A stretch of 53,503 bases of DNA from an uncultured Thomasclavelia sp. (GCA_910588165.1 CAJUOR010000004.1:1-53503); one strand, 5' to 3'; shown: positions 35,856-44,494, counted from the stretch's first letter. Numbers and translations are program-made. Notes: a model not told the origin generated them from the sequence alone.

Positions 35856-36071
35856 AGGTAATGATTTGAGAACAGTCCTTTTGAAAGACTAGAGAGCCTT
35901 CGGTTGGTGCAAGAAGGAGTGCCAAAAGAAACTGGAACACTCAATGAACCGGATAGGAGAAATAAGAGTAGACTATCCCGCTCGTCCCGTTAAGACAAGA
36001 GGTGTGTTTCGTTAAGAAGCAAACAAGGATGGTACCGCGCACAGTCGTTCCTTATAGGAATGACTTTTTTG
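35856..36071 (+). promoter_or_regulatory. Asn T-box riboswitch upstream of asnS
   Basis: Stem I landmarks AGAGAG and GGTTGGTG, the CCCGTTAAG element, the T-box AAGGATGGTACCGCG (36025-36039) and a terminator AGTCGTTCC/GGAATGACT with T6 (36043-36071) are present. In the register shared with the other T-boxes, the specifier reads AAT, an Asn codon, matching the gene it controls. Uncharged tRNA-Asn would favour antitermination. Confidence 0.95.
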
Positions 36072-36090
36072 TTTTAAAGGAGGTGGTTGT

Positions 36091-36153
36091 GTGTTAAAAG
36101 TCGTACCTTTTAGCCGACGGAATAAACACAATCCCAATGACTTAAAACAATAA
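36091..36153 (+). CDS. 20-codon Asn-rich small ORF between the T-box and asnS
   Basis: A GTG at 36091 sits seven bases after a near-perfect Shine-Dalgarno AAAGGAGGTGG (36076-36086). It reads MLKVVPFSRRNKHNPNDLKQ then TAA, 26 bases before the asnS ATG. Three of the last ten residues are Asn, and the peptide is basic. The ribosome site is better than that of asnS itself. It could be a leader peptide adding translational control on Asn-tRNA supply, a small protein, or a means of coupling translation. Nothing similar is known to me. The ribosome site and frame are seen; function is inference. Confidence 0.5.
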   Translation: MLKVVPFSRRNKHNPNDLKQ

Positions 36154-36179
36154 TGATAGATTAAAGGAGATATGAAGAT

Positions 36180-37562
36180 ATGTTTGAATTTAAGACAGTC
36201 AGAGAATTATTTGAAATGGTACTTAATGGTGAAGACTACGAAAGCGAATCATTAGAGTATGTAGAGTTAGAAGGCTGGGTAAGAACTAACCGTTGCAGTG
36301 GTAAAGTCGGCTTCATGGCATTAAACGACGGCACTTATTTTAGAAGCTGTCAGATTGTCTATACTGAAGATTTGGAAACTTTTGCTCAAGCTAAAAAAAT
36401 TACCACAGGTTCGGCTATTAAAATTATGGGGCAGTTTAAATTAACCCCTGATGGTAAACAGCCTTTTGAAATCGAAGCAAAAGAAATCATCGTTGAAGGT
36501 ATGTGTGATACGGATTATCCATTACAGAAAAAGCGTCATTCTTTAGAGTATTTAAGAGAAATTCCTCATTTAAGACCAAAGGCAAATACATTTTATGCAA
36601 TTTTCCGCTTAAGAAGTATTTTATCTATGGCTATTCATGAGTTTTTTCAATCTCAAGGCTTTGTTTATGTGCATACGCCAATTATTACCGGAAATGATGG
36701 TGAGGGTGCCGGAGAAATGTTCCGTGCCACAACTATTGATAACACTGAGTTTGACAAGGACTTCTTTGGTAAGGAAGCTTTCTTGACAGTTACCGGACAA
36801 TTACACGTTGAGGCATTTTGTATGGCTTTTAGAGATGTTTATACGTTTGGACCGGCTTTCCGTGCCGAAAATTCTCACACCTCTAGACACGCCAGCGAGT
36901 TTTGGATGATTGAGCCGGAAATTGCGTTTGCCGATTTAGAAGATGATATGGATTTAATTGAAGATATGATTAAATTCTGTATTGACTATGTTTTAGAAAA
37001 TGCAAGTGAAGAAATGAAATTCTTTGAATCAATGATTGATAAAGAATGTATTGAAAGAATTACGAAAGTTAGAAACAGTGAATTTAAGCGCATGACTTAT
37101 ACAGAAGCGATTGATATTTTACAAAAAGCTGATGTGAAGTTCGGTGCTAAAGTTTATTGGGGCATGGATTTAGAAAGCGAACATGAGCGTTATATTTGTG
37201 AAGAAGTTGTGAAAGGACCTGTTTTCTTGACAGATTATCCAAAAGAAATTAAAGCTTTCTATATGCGTTTAAATGATGATGGTAAAACGGTAGCGGCTTG
37301 TGATTTATTAGTACCGGGAATCGGTGAGTTAGTCGGTGGTAGCCAACGTGAAGAAAGATATGAAGTATTAGAGAAAATCATGGACGAAAAAGGCATGGCT
37401 AAAGATGGTTTACAGTGGTATATGGATTTACGTCGCTTCGGTGGTTGTAAACATGCCGGCTTTGGTTTAGGTTTTGACCGTTTCTTGATGTATTTAACGG
37501 GTATTCAAAACATCAGGGATGTTGAACCATATCCAAGAACACCTAATAATTTAAAATTCTAA
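36180..37562 (+). CDS. asnS: Asparaginyl-tRNA synthetase
   Basis: Class IIb aminoacyl-tRNA synthetase that charges tRNA-Asn, 460 residues. The N-terminal OB-fold anticodon-binding domain ([22 protein letters not shown]) leads into the catalytic core, with [47 protein letters not shown] (motif 2) and [15 protein letters not shown] (motif 3) in separate blocks. The short motif-2 loop and direct GEGAGEMF segment favour AsnS over AspS, and the Asn T-box confirms it. RBS AAAGGAG lies 11 bases before the ATG. Confidence 0.97.
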   Translation: MFEFKTVRELFEMVLNGEDYESESLEYVELEGWVRTNRCSGKVGFMALNDGTYFRSCQIVYTEDLETFAQAKKITTGSAIKIMGQFKLTPDGKQPFEIEAKEIIVEGMCDTDYPLQKKRHSLEYLREIPHLRPKANTFYAIFRLRSILSMAIHEFFQSQGFVYVHTPIITGNDGEGAGEMFRATTIDNTEFDKDFFGKEAFLTVTGQLHVEAFCMAFRDVYTFGPAFRAENSHTSRHASEFWMIEPEIAFADLEDDMDLIEDMIKFCIDYVLENASEEMKFFESMIDKECIERITKVRNSEFKRMTYTEAIDILQKADVKFGAKVYWGMDLESEHERYICEEVVKGPVFLTDYPKEIKAFYMRLNDDGKTVAACDLLVPGIGELVGGSQREERYEVLEKIMDEKGMAKDGLQWYMDLRRFGGCKHAGFGLGFDRFLMYLTGIQNIRDVEPYPRTPNNLKF

Positions 37563-37568
37563 AATAAT

Positions 37569-37662
37569 AAAGAGTTGTCAACATCTGATATGTACCCTCC
37601 TTACGAAATTTTCTTTGTTCAGTAAAGAGGGGGACATATCAATCTATGACAGCTCTTTTTTG
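37569..37662. repeat. Long imperfect inverted repeat after asnS (terminator or small palindromic element)
   Basis: The ends AAAGAGTTGTCA (37569-37580) and TGACAGCTCTTT (37647-37658) pair with one G-T. Inside, GATATGT pairs with ACATATC and CCCTC with GAGGG around small mismatches. It is much larger than the other terminators in the window. The T run after it on plus could terminate asnS, and the minus-strand gene at 37639 ends within it. It might be a MITE-like or repeated intergenic element. Confidence 0.6.
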
Positions 37663-38166
37663 TGGGTGATAAAGGCTAATAGTTATCAGTGTTTGAAGTA
37701 AAATCAACAAAAATGCAAGACTTTTAGTCATAAACACTAGACTTGAAAGATCTATAAAAGCTAATAAGAGTAGTTTAATTTGGCAAAGCAAAGACAATTT
37801 TTTGTTTTTAGCTTGACTATATTGGGTGCAAAGATAGGAAAGGCTTAAGAAGAAAGCTATACAGCTAAACATTGTGACATAAAGTGCTCCGGCTTCATCT
37901 GCCCCAAAAATAAAGATAGCAGCAATCAGCATACCTAAACTTAACCATATATAAACGCAATGTTTAAAATCGTCGATGATAGCCTCACCGATATCTTTGG
38001 TTTTATAAAGCCATATATTGAGTAAGCATAAACCGATAACCACGATTTTATACCATGTGGCTAAGGGTGTAATGTTGATTGAAGGGGTATCTTCTAAGGC
38101 ATAAACATGGCTCAATGAATAAAAGAATGTACTTACAGTTAGACTGATTTTATAAAAAGTGTGCAT
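37639..38166 (-). CDS. Hypothetical membrane protein, 175 residues
   Basis: Not recognised. The first 24 residues (MHTFYKISLTVSTFFYSLSHVYA) could be a cleaved signal, ending VYA-LE. Four further hydrophobic helices follow. AAAGGAG lies nine bases before the ATG. A second small membrane protein gene is encoded just upstream on the same strand; with a terminator between, they seem separate transcripts. No motif suggests a function. Confidence 0.6.
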   Translation of the reverse strand: MHTFYKISLTVSTFFYSLSHVYALEDTPSINITPLATWYKIVVIGLCLLNIWLYKTKDIGEAIIDDFKHCVYIWLSLGMLIAAIFIFGADEAGALYVTMFSCIAFFLSLSYLCTQYSQAKNKKLSLLCQIKLLLLAFIDLSSLVFMTKSLAFLLILLQTLITISLYHPQKRAVID

Positions 38167-38204
38167 TTTATCAGCTCCTTTGCCCTATTTTAACATAATT
38201 AAAA

Positions 38205-38231
38205 TAAAAAGAGAAGATACGAGGTATCTTC
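38205..38231 (-). terminator. Terminator for the 122-residue membrane protein gene
   Basis: GAAGATAC (38213-38220), loop GAG, GTATCTTC (38224-38231). On the minus strand it is followed by TCTTTTTATTTT. Confidence 0.75.
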
Positions 38232-38248
38232 CTTGAAATGATTTGCAG

Positions 38249-38617
38249 TCATTCATTTTGTTTATGTTTCTTTAAATAGCTGGTCAAAAGTAAGCCGTAC
38301 ATCATGCCGCAAATTGTATCCAAAACAAGCCAAGCATTTGTTTTCATAAGAAAGAGAATGAAAGCTTTGGGAATGATGACAGGTATAAAATTTCCTATAA
38401 AAAGATAAGTACATAGTATTGTTATCGGTAAAAAGTCCCACATATTAAAGTGAAATGTATTAACCGTTAAAGTAAATCCCAATAGGAAAAATAATGAAAT
38501 TAATAGATAACGGCTGGAATGAGAGCGAGCTATACTCTCTGTATGGGATAAGACAACAAGGATAGCTACAAAAGAAAAGAATCTTAACAGTTTAAATACG
38601 TTATTTTTTTGAAGCAT
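38249..38617 (-). CDS. Hypothetical membrane protein, 122 residues
   Basis: Not recognised. Three to four hydrophobic helices with a basic C-terminus (SYLKKHKQNE). AAGGGGTGAT precedes the ATG. It lies between another small membrane protein and a decayed secreted-protein gene, a segment with the look of a variable region. It could be an immunity-type or accessory membrane protein, but nothing supports that directly. Confidence 0.55.
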   Translation of the reverse strand: MLQKNNVFKLLRFFSFVAILVVLSHTESIARSHSSRYLLISLFFLLGFTLTVNTFHFNMWDFLPITILCTYLFIGNFIPVIIPKAFILFLMKTNAWLVLDTICGMMYGLLLTSYLKKHKQNE

Positions 38618-38664
38618 GATATCACCCCTTTTTTGAATTAGAGAGTTAGAGATAATATTTTTAT

Positions 38665-39315
38665 TTATGGGACATATAGCATTACGAAAACAGTGTGCTT
38701 ATTGTTACCCATTCCGCTTACAGATGCATCTACTTCAGAATAGGCTCTAGCACCCGTTCCGGTTTCTGTAATTGCAGGATACTTGCTTATATACCCCCAA
38801 CCGGTACTATAACTAAAACTATTGGATGTAGGATAATATTTATTGGTTTTATCATCAATGTATAATAGCCCACCATTAGTAACCATAACTTCTCTGTTTG
38901 AAAAAGTTATAGGCATTCCATTTAGGGCAGTCTATGAGCCGGAAACTTTTTCAACTCTAATATTTTCTCCAGATAAAGTATATGTGATTTTTAAATTAGC
39001 TCGGACATATGCCTCGTCATGGTTGGTAGATACATCTGACATAGGCATAATACCTTCTTCAATGGCGAGATTATTTATTTTTATAACAGTATTGTATTCT
39101 GTTTCATATTTTCCCTCTGTAGATCTGGTTCTATTATTTGTTAAATATTTTGTTTGGATTTCTTCCTCAATAATTTCAAAGTTGCTCTTTGAACCTGATT
39201 CAGAATCTGTTATTGAAACATATGGAATAATATCACTTGGAATTTTTGCTTAAAATTTTGTTAATGATGTACCAATTAAAGAAACTACGATAAAAGACAT
39301 TAAAAGTTTTTTCAT
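38665..39315 (-). pseudogene. Secreted-protein gene interrupted by two in-frame stop codons
   Basis: Minus strand from an ATG at 39315 with TTAGGAG upstream. It begins MKKLLMSFIVVSLIGTSLTKF, a signal peptide, then TAA. The same frame continues as AKIPSDIIPYVSITDSES and on for about 105 residues to SGENIRVEKVSGS. Then a TAG (38932-38934) occurs, and the frame goes on for a further 88 residues to MLYVP and a final stop at 38665. No frameshift is needed: two point nonsense mutations (TAA and TAG) break one protein of about 214 residues. The promoter with a cre site is intact. The exported, Ser/Thr/Asn-rich product is unidentified. Confidence 0.75.
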
Positions 39316-39358
39316 AAATTTATCAACTCCTAACTTTTCTCTAACTCTCTTCATAAAT

Positions 39359-39387
39359 ATCTTATCATATGTAAACGCTTTCGTCAA
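39359..39387 (-). promoter_or_regulatory. Promoter with embedded cre site for the decayed secreted-protein gene
   Basis: Minus strand TTGACG (39382-39387), 17 bases, TAAGAT (39359-39364). On the plus strand TGTAAACGCTTTCG (39370-39383) matches the CcpA cre consensus TGWAANCGNTNWCA at all but the last base and fills the promoter spacer, so carbon catabolite repression is likely. Confidence 0.6.
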
Positions 39388-39449
39388 GAGCAAGAAGTAA
39401 TTTAAAAGTGGTAGAGTATTTATAGGCATCATATATTTTAATTCTATCA

Positions 39450-39481
39450 AAAAATCCTCTTTCCTATTCAGGTAAGAGGAT
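39450..39481 (-). terminator. Terminator for the LCP gene
   Basis: Minus strand: ATCCTCTT (39474-39481) pairs with AAGAGGAT (39454-39461), then T5. Confidence 0.8.
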
Positions 39482-39492
39482 AACGGTGAGAT

Positions 39493-41001
39493 TTAATTTG
39501 CTTTTTTAGTCAGTAAATTGTTAATTGTCTGTTTGGCTTTGGCTAATGAGTCTTCATTCAACTCCGTAATCCAAAGGTATTGATCGTATAGTGGTACATA
39601 AGACTCTTGATCCACACCGTCAATGACTTGATTGGTCATTTTCAAATTCTTTAATTTAGGTACTAAACTAATTAAAGAAATGAGTTCATCACGATTAAAG
39701 TTAGTCGTCATATTTTGTTGCATCACTAGGAATAAATCATCTATTTTAGATACTGTATCAAAAGAAGTCAGTTTCGCTAAAATCGCTTTAAGCACTTGTT
39801 GTTGACTCTCGTTACGAACATGGTCGTTTTGAGTTTTACGGTGTCTTGCATAGGCGAGGGCTTGTTCACCGTTTAGGGTTTGCTGCCCGGCTTGAAGACT
39901 GATAGCACCTTTATTGTCATTGCTGTCTTGTTCTGTAAAGCTGAATTTAACATCAACATCAATTCCGCCTAGTGCATCAACTAAGCCTACTAAGGCATTA
40001 AAATTAAATTTAGCGTAGTAGTTAATATCAATATCTAATAAATCTTCAACAGTTTCAATTGTACAACCGACACCGTCCATACCTGCATGGGTAATTTTAT
40101 CATAGCGTTCATCTTCATAACCGGAAATCTGAACATAGCTGTCACGCGGAATAGAGATAATGCTTGCCTCCATGCTTTTTGGATTGAATGTGACTAACAT
40201 GAGTGTATCGGTTCTTGTTTTACTATAAATATCGCCTTCATCTTCGCGAATATCCACACCCATAATCAACACGTTGTAGGGCTCATTAGTTACATCTACC
40301 GGTAAACTTTTAACACCGGTTGGAATCGTAATTTCCTGAATTAAACGAGTTTTACTTTCAAAATCGGGATAAGTTGTTTTTAAACTTTTTAAGACATCTT
40401 CACCGACAATAATGGCTTCGACTTGTTGCGTACATAGATTTGAATATAAATCGTTTGTCGGACTGATAAATGCCGGATTAAAGTCAACGTAACAGATGCG
40501 ATTATGATTATTTTCTAAATTCGAACGTAGTAATGAGAAGCCTTTTTGTTGTTCTAATTCATCAAAACCGACTTGAACAATCGATTCATCTTCCAAGGAA
40601 GTAATCGAGCTATCTTTGGCGACATAAACATAATAGTTTAATTCTGTCGGTTCCATGGCAAATGTAATCTTATTCAACATTTCATTAGCTCGAAAATAGT
40701 AGTAGTTAACTAAAAACAGTACAACACATAAAATACTTAAAACTAAATTAGTGATATGTTTCTTTGATTTCAGACGTTTTAAAGCGAGGCTTTTCTTCTT
40801 TTCCGGAAGTGTCGCTTTGACTTTTTTAAATAAAATTTGCAACGATTTTAAGTCAATCAGTGCCGTTGCCAAGAAGACAGCTAACGCAATCGCTAATTTT
40901 TTGATTAAATCCAAGGATTCGTTGTAGAAGAATTGACCTGTTAAAAAAATAATGGCTATATTTAAAAGAACTAAAACACTTAGTCCGTATGTTTTTTTCA
41001 T
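39493..41001 (-). CDS. LytR-CpsA-Psr (LCP) family cell-wall glycopolymer transferase
   Basis: Membrane-anchored enzyme that attaches wall teichoic acid, capsule or a similar polymer to peptidoglycan, 502 residues. The N-terminus has three hydrophobic helices (to about 125) and an extracellular region of about 120 residues. The LCP domain begins at NVLIMGVDIRED; TRTDTLMLVTFNP, the pyrophosphate-binding SIIS-IPRDSYV, ALGGIDVDV and GEQALAYARHRK are its signatures. The ATG at 41001 (MKKTYGLSV) is preferred to a GTG at 41016. It lies downstream of an XRE regulator on the same strand and has its own terminator. Confidence 0.92.
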   Translation of the reverse strand: MKKTYGLSVLVLLNIAIIFLTGQFFYNESLDLIKKLAIALAVFLATALIDLKSLQILFKKVKATLPEKKKSLALKRLKSKKHITNLVLSILCVVLFLVNYYYFRANEMLNKITFAMEPTELNYYVYVAKDSSITSLEDESIVQVGFDELEQQKGFSLLRSNLENNHNRICYVDFNPAFISPTNDLYSNLCTQQVEAIIVGEDVLKSLKTTYPDFESKTRLIQEITIPTGVKSLPVDVTNEPYNVLIMGVDIREDEGDIYSKTRTDTLMLVTFNPKSMEASIISIPRDSYVQISGYEDERYDKITHAGMDGVGCTIETVEDLLDIDINYYAKFNFNALVGLVDALGGIDVDVKFSFTEQDSNDNKGAISLQAGQQTLNGEQALAYARHRKTQNDHVRNESQQQVLKAILAKLTSFDTVSKIDDLFLVMQQNMTTNFNRDELISLISLVPKLKNLKMTNQVIDGVDQESYVPLYDQYLWITELNEDSLAKAKQTINNLLTKKAN

Positions 41002-41048
41002 AAGTATCACCCACAATCATTATAAGGGGAAAAGTTTTTGATGTAAAG

Positions 41049-41567
41049 TCAATCTTGGGGATATAATTGAATGAATTGGATAATAATGCCGATGATTTGT
41101 AGTTTATTATCGTGGAAAGGATAGAGTTGACCTTTTTTGTCTAAAAGAAAGAATTGATGTTGATGGTTGGTTATTTGAAAAATCGTTAATTGTTTTTGAT
41201 GCCACCCTAAAACCAACTGACTTGTCCTATAATGTTTCTGATATGATACAAGAACGAGCTGACCTTCTTTTATTAAGTAGTAAGCACACGCCTTTGAAAA
41301 TGGAAAATCTTGAAGCCAAATAGGGTGTCCTTGAGCATTATATAAAGGAATAGCGTTTTCTTTTTGTCTGACGATGCCAAAAAGTTCATCTAGTGAGATG
41401 TGAAAAAAGCGAGCGAGTTTAATCAGATTCTTACCATTGGGAAAAGTTCGGTTGGCTTCATATTGGTAGATTAAACTTCTGGAAATATCTAAAGCTTGCG
41501 AAACCTCGATGATGCTTAATCCTCTTTGGCGTCTTAATGTTTTTAAATAGAGATGAAAATCATTCAT
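41049..41567 (-). CDS. XRE-family helix-turn-helix regulator with unknown C-terminal domain
   Basis: A 172-residue DNA-binding protein. Residues about 8-62 are a standard HTH_3 domain (LRRQRGLSIIEVSQALDISRS, then YQYEANRTFPNGKNLIKLA). The remaining 105 residues (from about NAIPLYNAQG) alternate short strands and are not recognised; they resemble a small sensor or dimerisation domain. AAGGAGGGG precedes the ATG. It is 47 bases upstream of the LCP gene and divergent from the phosphoesterase operon, so it may control either or both. Confidence 0.8.
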   Translation of the reverse strand: MNDFHLYLKTLRRQRGLSIIEVSQALDISRSLIYQYEANRTFPNGKNLIKLARFFHISLDELFGIVRQKENAIPLYNAQGHPIWLQDFPFSKACAYYLIKEGQLVLVSYQKHYRTSQLVLGWHQKQLTIFQITNHQHQFFLLDKKGQLYPFHDNKLQIIGIIIQFIQLYPQD

Positions 41568-41608
41568 GTGAACCCCTCCTTACTCTATATATCATTGTTT
41601 AAGTAGAA

Positions 41609-41660
41609 TTGACTTTAATTTTTTAAAAGTGTTTTATGCTGGAAAATTATGTGGTACAAT
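41609..41660 (+). promoter_or_regulatory. Promoter region of the phosphoesterase operon
   Basis: An extended -10 TGGTACAAT (TACAAT at 41655-41660) followed by AGG lies 25 bases before the start codon. An alternative is TTGACT (41609-41614), 17 bases, TTTTAT (41632-41637). Confidence 0.5.
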
Positions 41661-41684
41661 AGGTTAAGAAACGGTGGTGAGGCT

Positions 41685-43082
41685 ATGGCTTACGATTTTG
41701 ATCAACTTAATTGGATTAGCGGCTATTTTGCCGGGCAGTTTGCTAGGCATGATTTAGACGGTTTAGAAGATATGGGGTTGCTTTATAGAAAGATATACGG
41801 ATTGGAAGAGATGGATGTTGAAACAAGTCTAGCCTTATTAAAAGAGCGTTTTAATCAATCTTATTGGCGGGTTTTATTAGTACCGGACTTTAAAGAGGAC
41901 GAAGTTTCCACGACTTTTCGTTCAGAACCGCTGTTTAAAAGAATTTTTAAAATATTTCCTCATCTGATGCCATTGTTTTGTCCTAATAAGGAAAATGAAC
42001 CTATTCTTCAAACCAACCGCCTTTACCACCCTTATGAAAATCTTATTTATCATCTACAGGAATTGCCATTATTGTTTGTGTTTAATGATGAGAAACACTA
42101 TTTTTTAAAAGTTGATTCCCGCTTGGATTTATTAGATGTTTTAGGGGCTTTAAACAATGGCTTTTCTCCTGATGATTTAAAACATCACTATGAAGTTAAA
42201 GAAATGGCTTATTTTATTCAGTTGAGTGATTTCCACTTTGGTGACAGCAAAAAAGAAATATACAGTAGTGTCTTATTGGGAATGTTAGATGAACAAGTTG
42301 AAAAGATTGAAAGTCGATATCCGTTGAGATTTTTAATTACCGGTGATTTAATGCATAGTCCATCTAGGAAAAATATGTATCAAGCCAGCGAGTTTTTAAA
42401 TGAATTAAAACGACGGTATCATGGCGATGTGCAATTTGTTTTAGGCAATCATGATATGGTTGTCAAGGGCTTGAATATATTTAGAAGACAAAGGGCTAAA
42501 GTTGTCGCTTACATCTTGGCAGAAAACATTCATGTTTTGGAGGACATCAAGGTTGTTTTAATCAAATTGAATTCAAGTCTGCATGGCAATTTTGCTAGGG
42601 GAATGATCGGTGAAAGGCAGCTTTTAGAAATTGACGATGAATTGACGACCATTGAGAATTTGGAAACTTATACCCCGTTTGTCATGTTGCATCATCACTT
42701 GATTCCGGTTCAAAAGGCAGAGTTTTTAAAGACGAGTTGGAAAGAAAAATCAATTGTGGCTAAAATGGTTGAACGTTCTAAAACACTGGTGGATAGTGAA
42801 TTGGTTTTAGAATGGATGAAAAAAAGACATATTCATTATGCATTCCATGGGCATCAACATATTCCGGCTTTAAATAAAGTTGATGATATTTATATTATGG
42901 GTTCGGGATCATCGACAGGTGTCATGAAAGATGATAGCGATAGATATTTATCATATAATCTGATTCAGTATGATGTCAGCCATAAAAAAGTCGTTTCTTG
43001 TACACTTTTTTATGAAGATGAGAAACGCCAGTTGCCTAAACATATCTATACCCAAGTTTTTAAGGAGGATAAAAAGAAATGA
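41685..43082 (+). CDS. Metallophosphoesterase with unknown N-terminal domain
   Basis: A calcineurin-like phosphoesterase of 465 residues. The N-terminal about 175 residues are not recognised. The catalytic domain follows, with the dinuclear metal motifs in order: LSDFHFGD (DxH), ITGDLMHSP (GD), VLGNHDMV (GNHD), MLHHHLIP (His) and FHGHQHIPA (GHxH). The ATG at 41685 follows GGTGGTGAGG; in-frame codons back to 41649 lack a ribosome site. Its last codons contain AAGGAGG, which serves the next gene, and they overlap by four bases. Such enzymes cut phosphodiesters in nucleotides or nucleic acids; the substrate here is unknown. Tight coupling to the dehydrogenase fusion suggests shared work. Confidence 0.85.
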   Translation: MAYDFDQLNWISGYFAGQFARHDLDGLEDMGLLYRKIYGLEEMDVETSLALLKERFNQSYWRVLLVPDFKEDEVSTTFRSEPLFKRIFKIFPHLMPLFCPNKENEPILQTNRLYHPYENLIYHLQELPLLFVFNDEKHYFLKVDSRLDLLDVLGALNNGFSPDDLKHHYEVKEMAYFIQLSDFHFGDSKKEIYSSVLLGMLDEQVEKIESRYPLRFLITGDLMHSPSRKNMYQASEFLNELKRRYHGDVQFVLGNHDMVVKGLNIFRRQRAKVVAYILAENIHVLEDIKVVLIKLNSSLHGNFARGMIGERQLLEIDDELTTIENLETYTPFVMLHHHLIPVQKAEFLKTSWKEKSIVAKMVERSKTLVDSELVLEWMKKRHIHYAFHGHQHIPALNKVDDIYIMGSGSSTGVMKDDSDRYLSYNLIQYDVSHKKVVSCTLFYEDEKRQLPKHIYTQVFKEDKKK

Positions 43083-44479
43083 AAATCATAGATCAAATGA
43101 AAGACGAAAAATTAGGAAGTGCTATTTTATATAACTTTACCTTAGGCTATGGCAAACCGGTCCCTATGGAATTATATAATTATGTTTTGCCTTTTATTTT
43201 CCATGAGGCTTTCAGAGCGAACGTTTTGCAGGCGACAAGCTTTAGAAATTGCATCGAATTATGTTATAAGGAAGATTACCGCTGTCTTGATGCTTTTAAA
43301 GCGGCGATTATTCAAGATGAGATGGTGACAAGTAAATCTTTGGGATTGGCTTTAGTTAATCGATGGTTAAGTTTTTCTGTTGCTGACGAGAAAATGAGCG
43401 GAACAGTGCATGAGAGTACCGTTATGATGTTGAATGAACCTTATCGCTTAGGTGAGTGGTTTAAAGAGATGAGCATTGAGGAAATCGAAGAGTGCTTAGT
43501 GATTGAAAGAGAACGCATTGTCATTTTAGAAACTAACTCGATTGGGCAAGATATGGATTTATCTAAGTATGATCGTTTAGGTGATGTTACGGTTTATCCG
43601 GAGGTAGAGGAAGGAGAAATTCCAATTTTGATTCAAGATGCAACGATTGTTGTCGTGAATAAAACGGTTTTAAATGAGGATAATTTAAAAAATGCCAGAA
43701 AATTGAAACTGATTTGCTTATTTGCGACAGGCTACAATAATATTGATTTGAATTATTGTAGAAGGCATGGTATCATGGTGGCTAATGTCAAAGGGTATTC
43801 AACACCGAGTGTGGCGCAACATACTTTCTCACTTTTATTCTATCTCTATGAAAAATTACCATTCTATGATCATTATGTAAAGTCAGGACGTTATAGTCGA
43901 GATACAAGTTTTACGCATTTTGAGAAATATTTTAATGAAATTGAGGGAAAGACATGGGGAATTGTCGGACTAGGCGATATCGGGCAACGTGTTGCGACGA
44001 TTGCCACAGCCTTTGGTGCCAATGTCATTTATTATTCAACAAGTGGCAGACATGATGATGCCCGCTATGAACGTGTTGATTTTGATACACTTTTAGAAAG
44101 AAGCGATGTGATTTCCATTCATGCCCCTTTGAATAAGGCAACTTATCATTTATTTGATCAAACCGCATTTGCGAAAATGAAAGAAACAGCTTATCTTATC
44201 AATGTAGCCAGAGGTGCGATTATTGTTGAGGAAGATTTAGCCAAAGCGCTTGTTGATGGAAAGATTGCCGGGGCAGGGTTAGATGTCTTAGAACAAGAGC
44301 CGATGGCTAAAAATAATCCATTGTTAGCTATTCGTAATTCGATGCGTTTAGTTATTACACCGCATATTGCTTGGGCGAGCGTGGAATCACGTACAAGATG
44401 TGTGGAAGAGGTATATTTAAATATAGAAAGTTTTATCGAGGGCAAAGGTAGAAATATCATTGGTCACGATTTACAATAA
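43079..44479 (+). CDS. Fusion: ABC-3C middle-component-like domain plus D-2-hydroxyacid dehydrogenase
   Basis: A 466-residue protein, about 145 longer than a normal D-2-hydroxyacid dehydrogenase. The C-terminal part (from about ERIVILETN, residue 145) is a glycerate/lactate-dehydrogenase-like enzyme. It has ATGYNNIDL, GYSTPSVAQHTFSL, the NAD loop VGLGDIGQRVA, the catalytic Arg in NVARGAI, Glu in DVLEQEP and His in TPHIAWAS. The N-terminal about 125 residues (LGSAILYNFTLGYGK, then PMELYNYVLPFIFHEAFR) resemble the small helical 'middle component' of ABC-three-component systems, from memory of that pattern. No SMC-like ATPase gene is nearby. The upstream phosphoesterase overlaps it by four bases. 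The fusion looks genuine: one frame and even codon use. Confidence 0.75.
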   Translation: MKIIDQMKDEKLGSAILYNFTLGYGKPVPMELYNYVLPFIFHEAFRANVLQATSFRNCIELCYKEDYRCLDAFKAAIIQDEMVTSKSLGLALVNRWLSFSVADEKMSGTVHESTVMMLNEPYRLGEWFKEMSIEEIEECLVIERERIVILETNSIGQDMDLSKYDRLGDVTVYPEVEEGEIPILIQDATIVVVNKTVLNEDNLKNARKLKLICLFATGYNNIDLNYCRRHGIMVANVKGYSTPSVAQHTFSLLFYLYEKLPFYDHYVKSGRYSRDTSFTHFEKYFNEIEGKTWGIVGLGDIGQRVATIATAFGANVIYYSTSGRHDDARYERVDFDTLLERSDVISIHAPLNKATYHLFDQTAFAKMKETAYLINVARGAIIVEEDLAKALVDGKIAGAGLDVLEQEPMAKNNPLLAIRNSMRLVITPHIAWASVESRTRCVEEVYLNIESFIEGKGRNIIGHDLQ

Positions 44480-44494
44480 AGGAGAGAATAAAAT

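Noticed and set aside
38843-39253. 136-codon open frame on the plus strand
   Set aside because: It is antisense to the minus-strand secreted-protein pseudogene, which has a signal peptide, ribosome site, promoter and a coherent frame. The plus frame has no ribosome site, and its product looks like a shadow.
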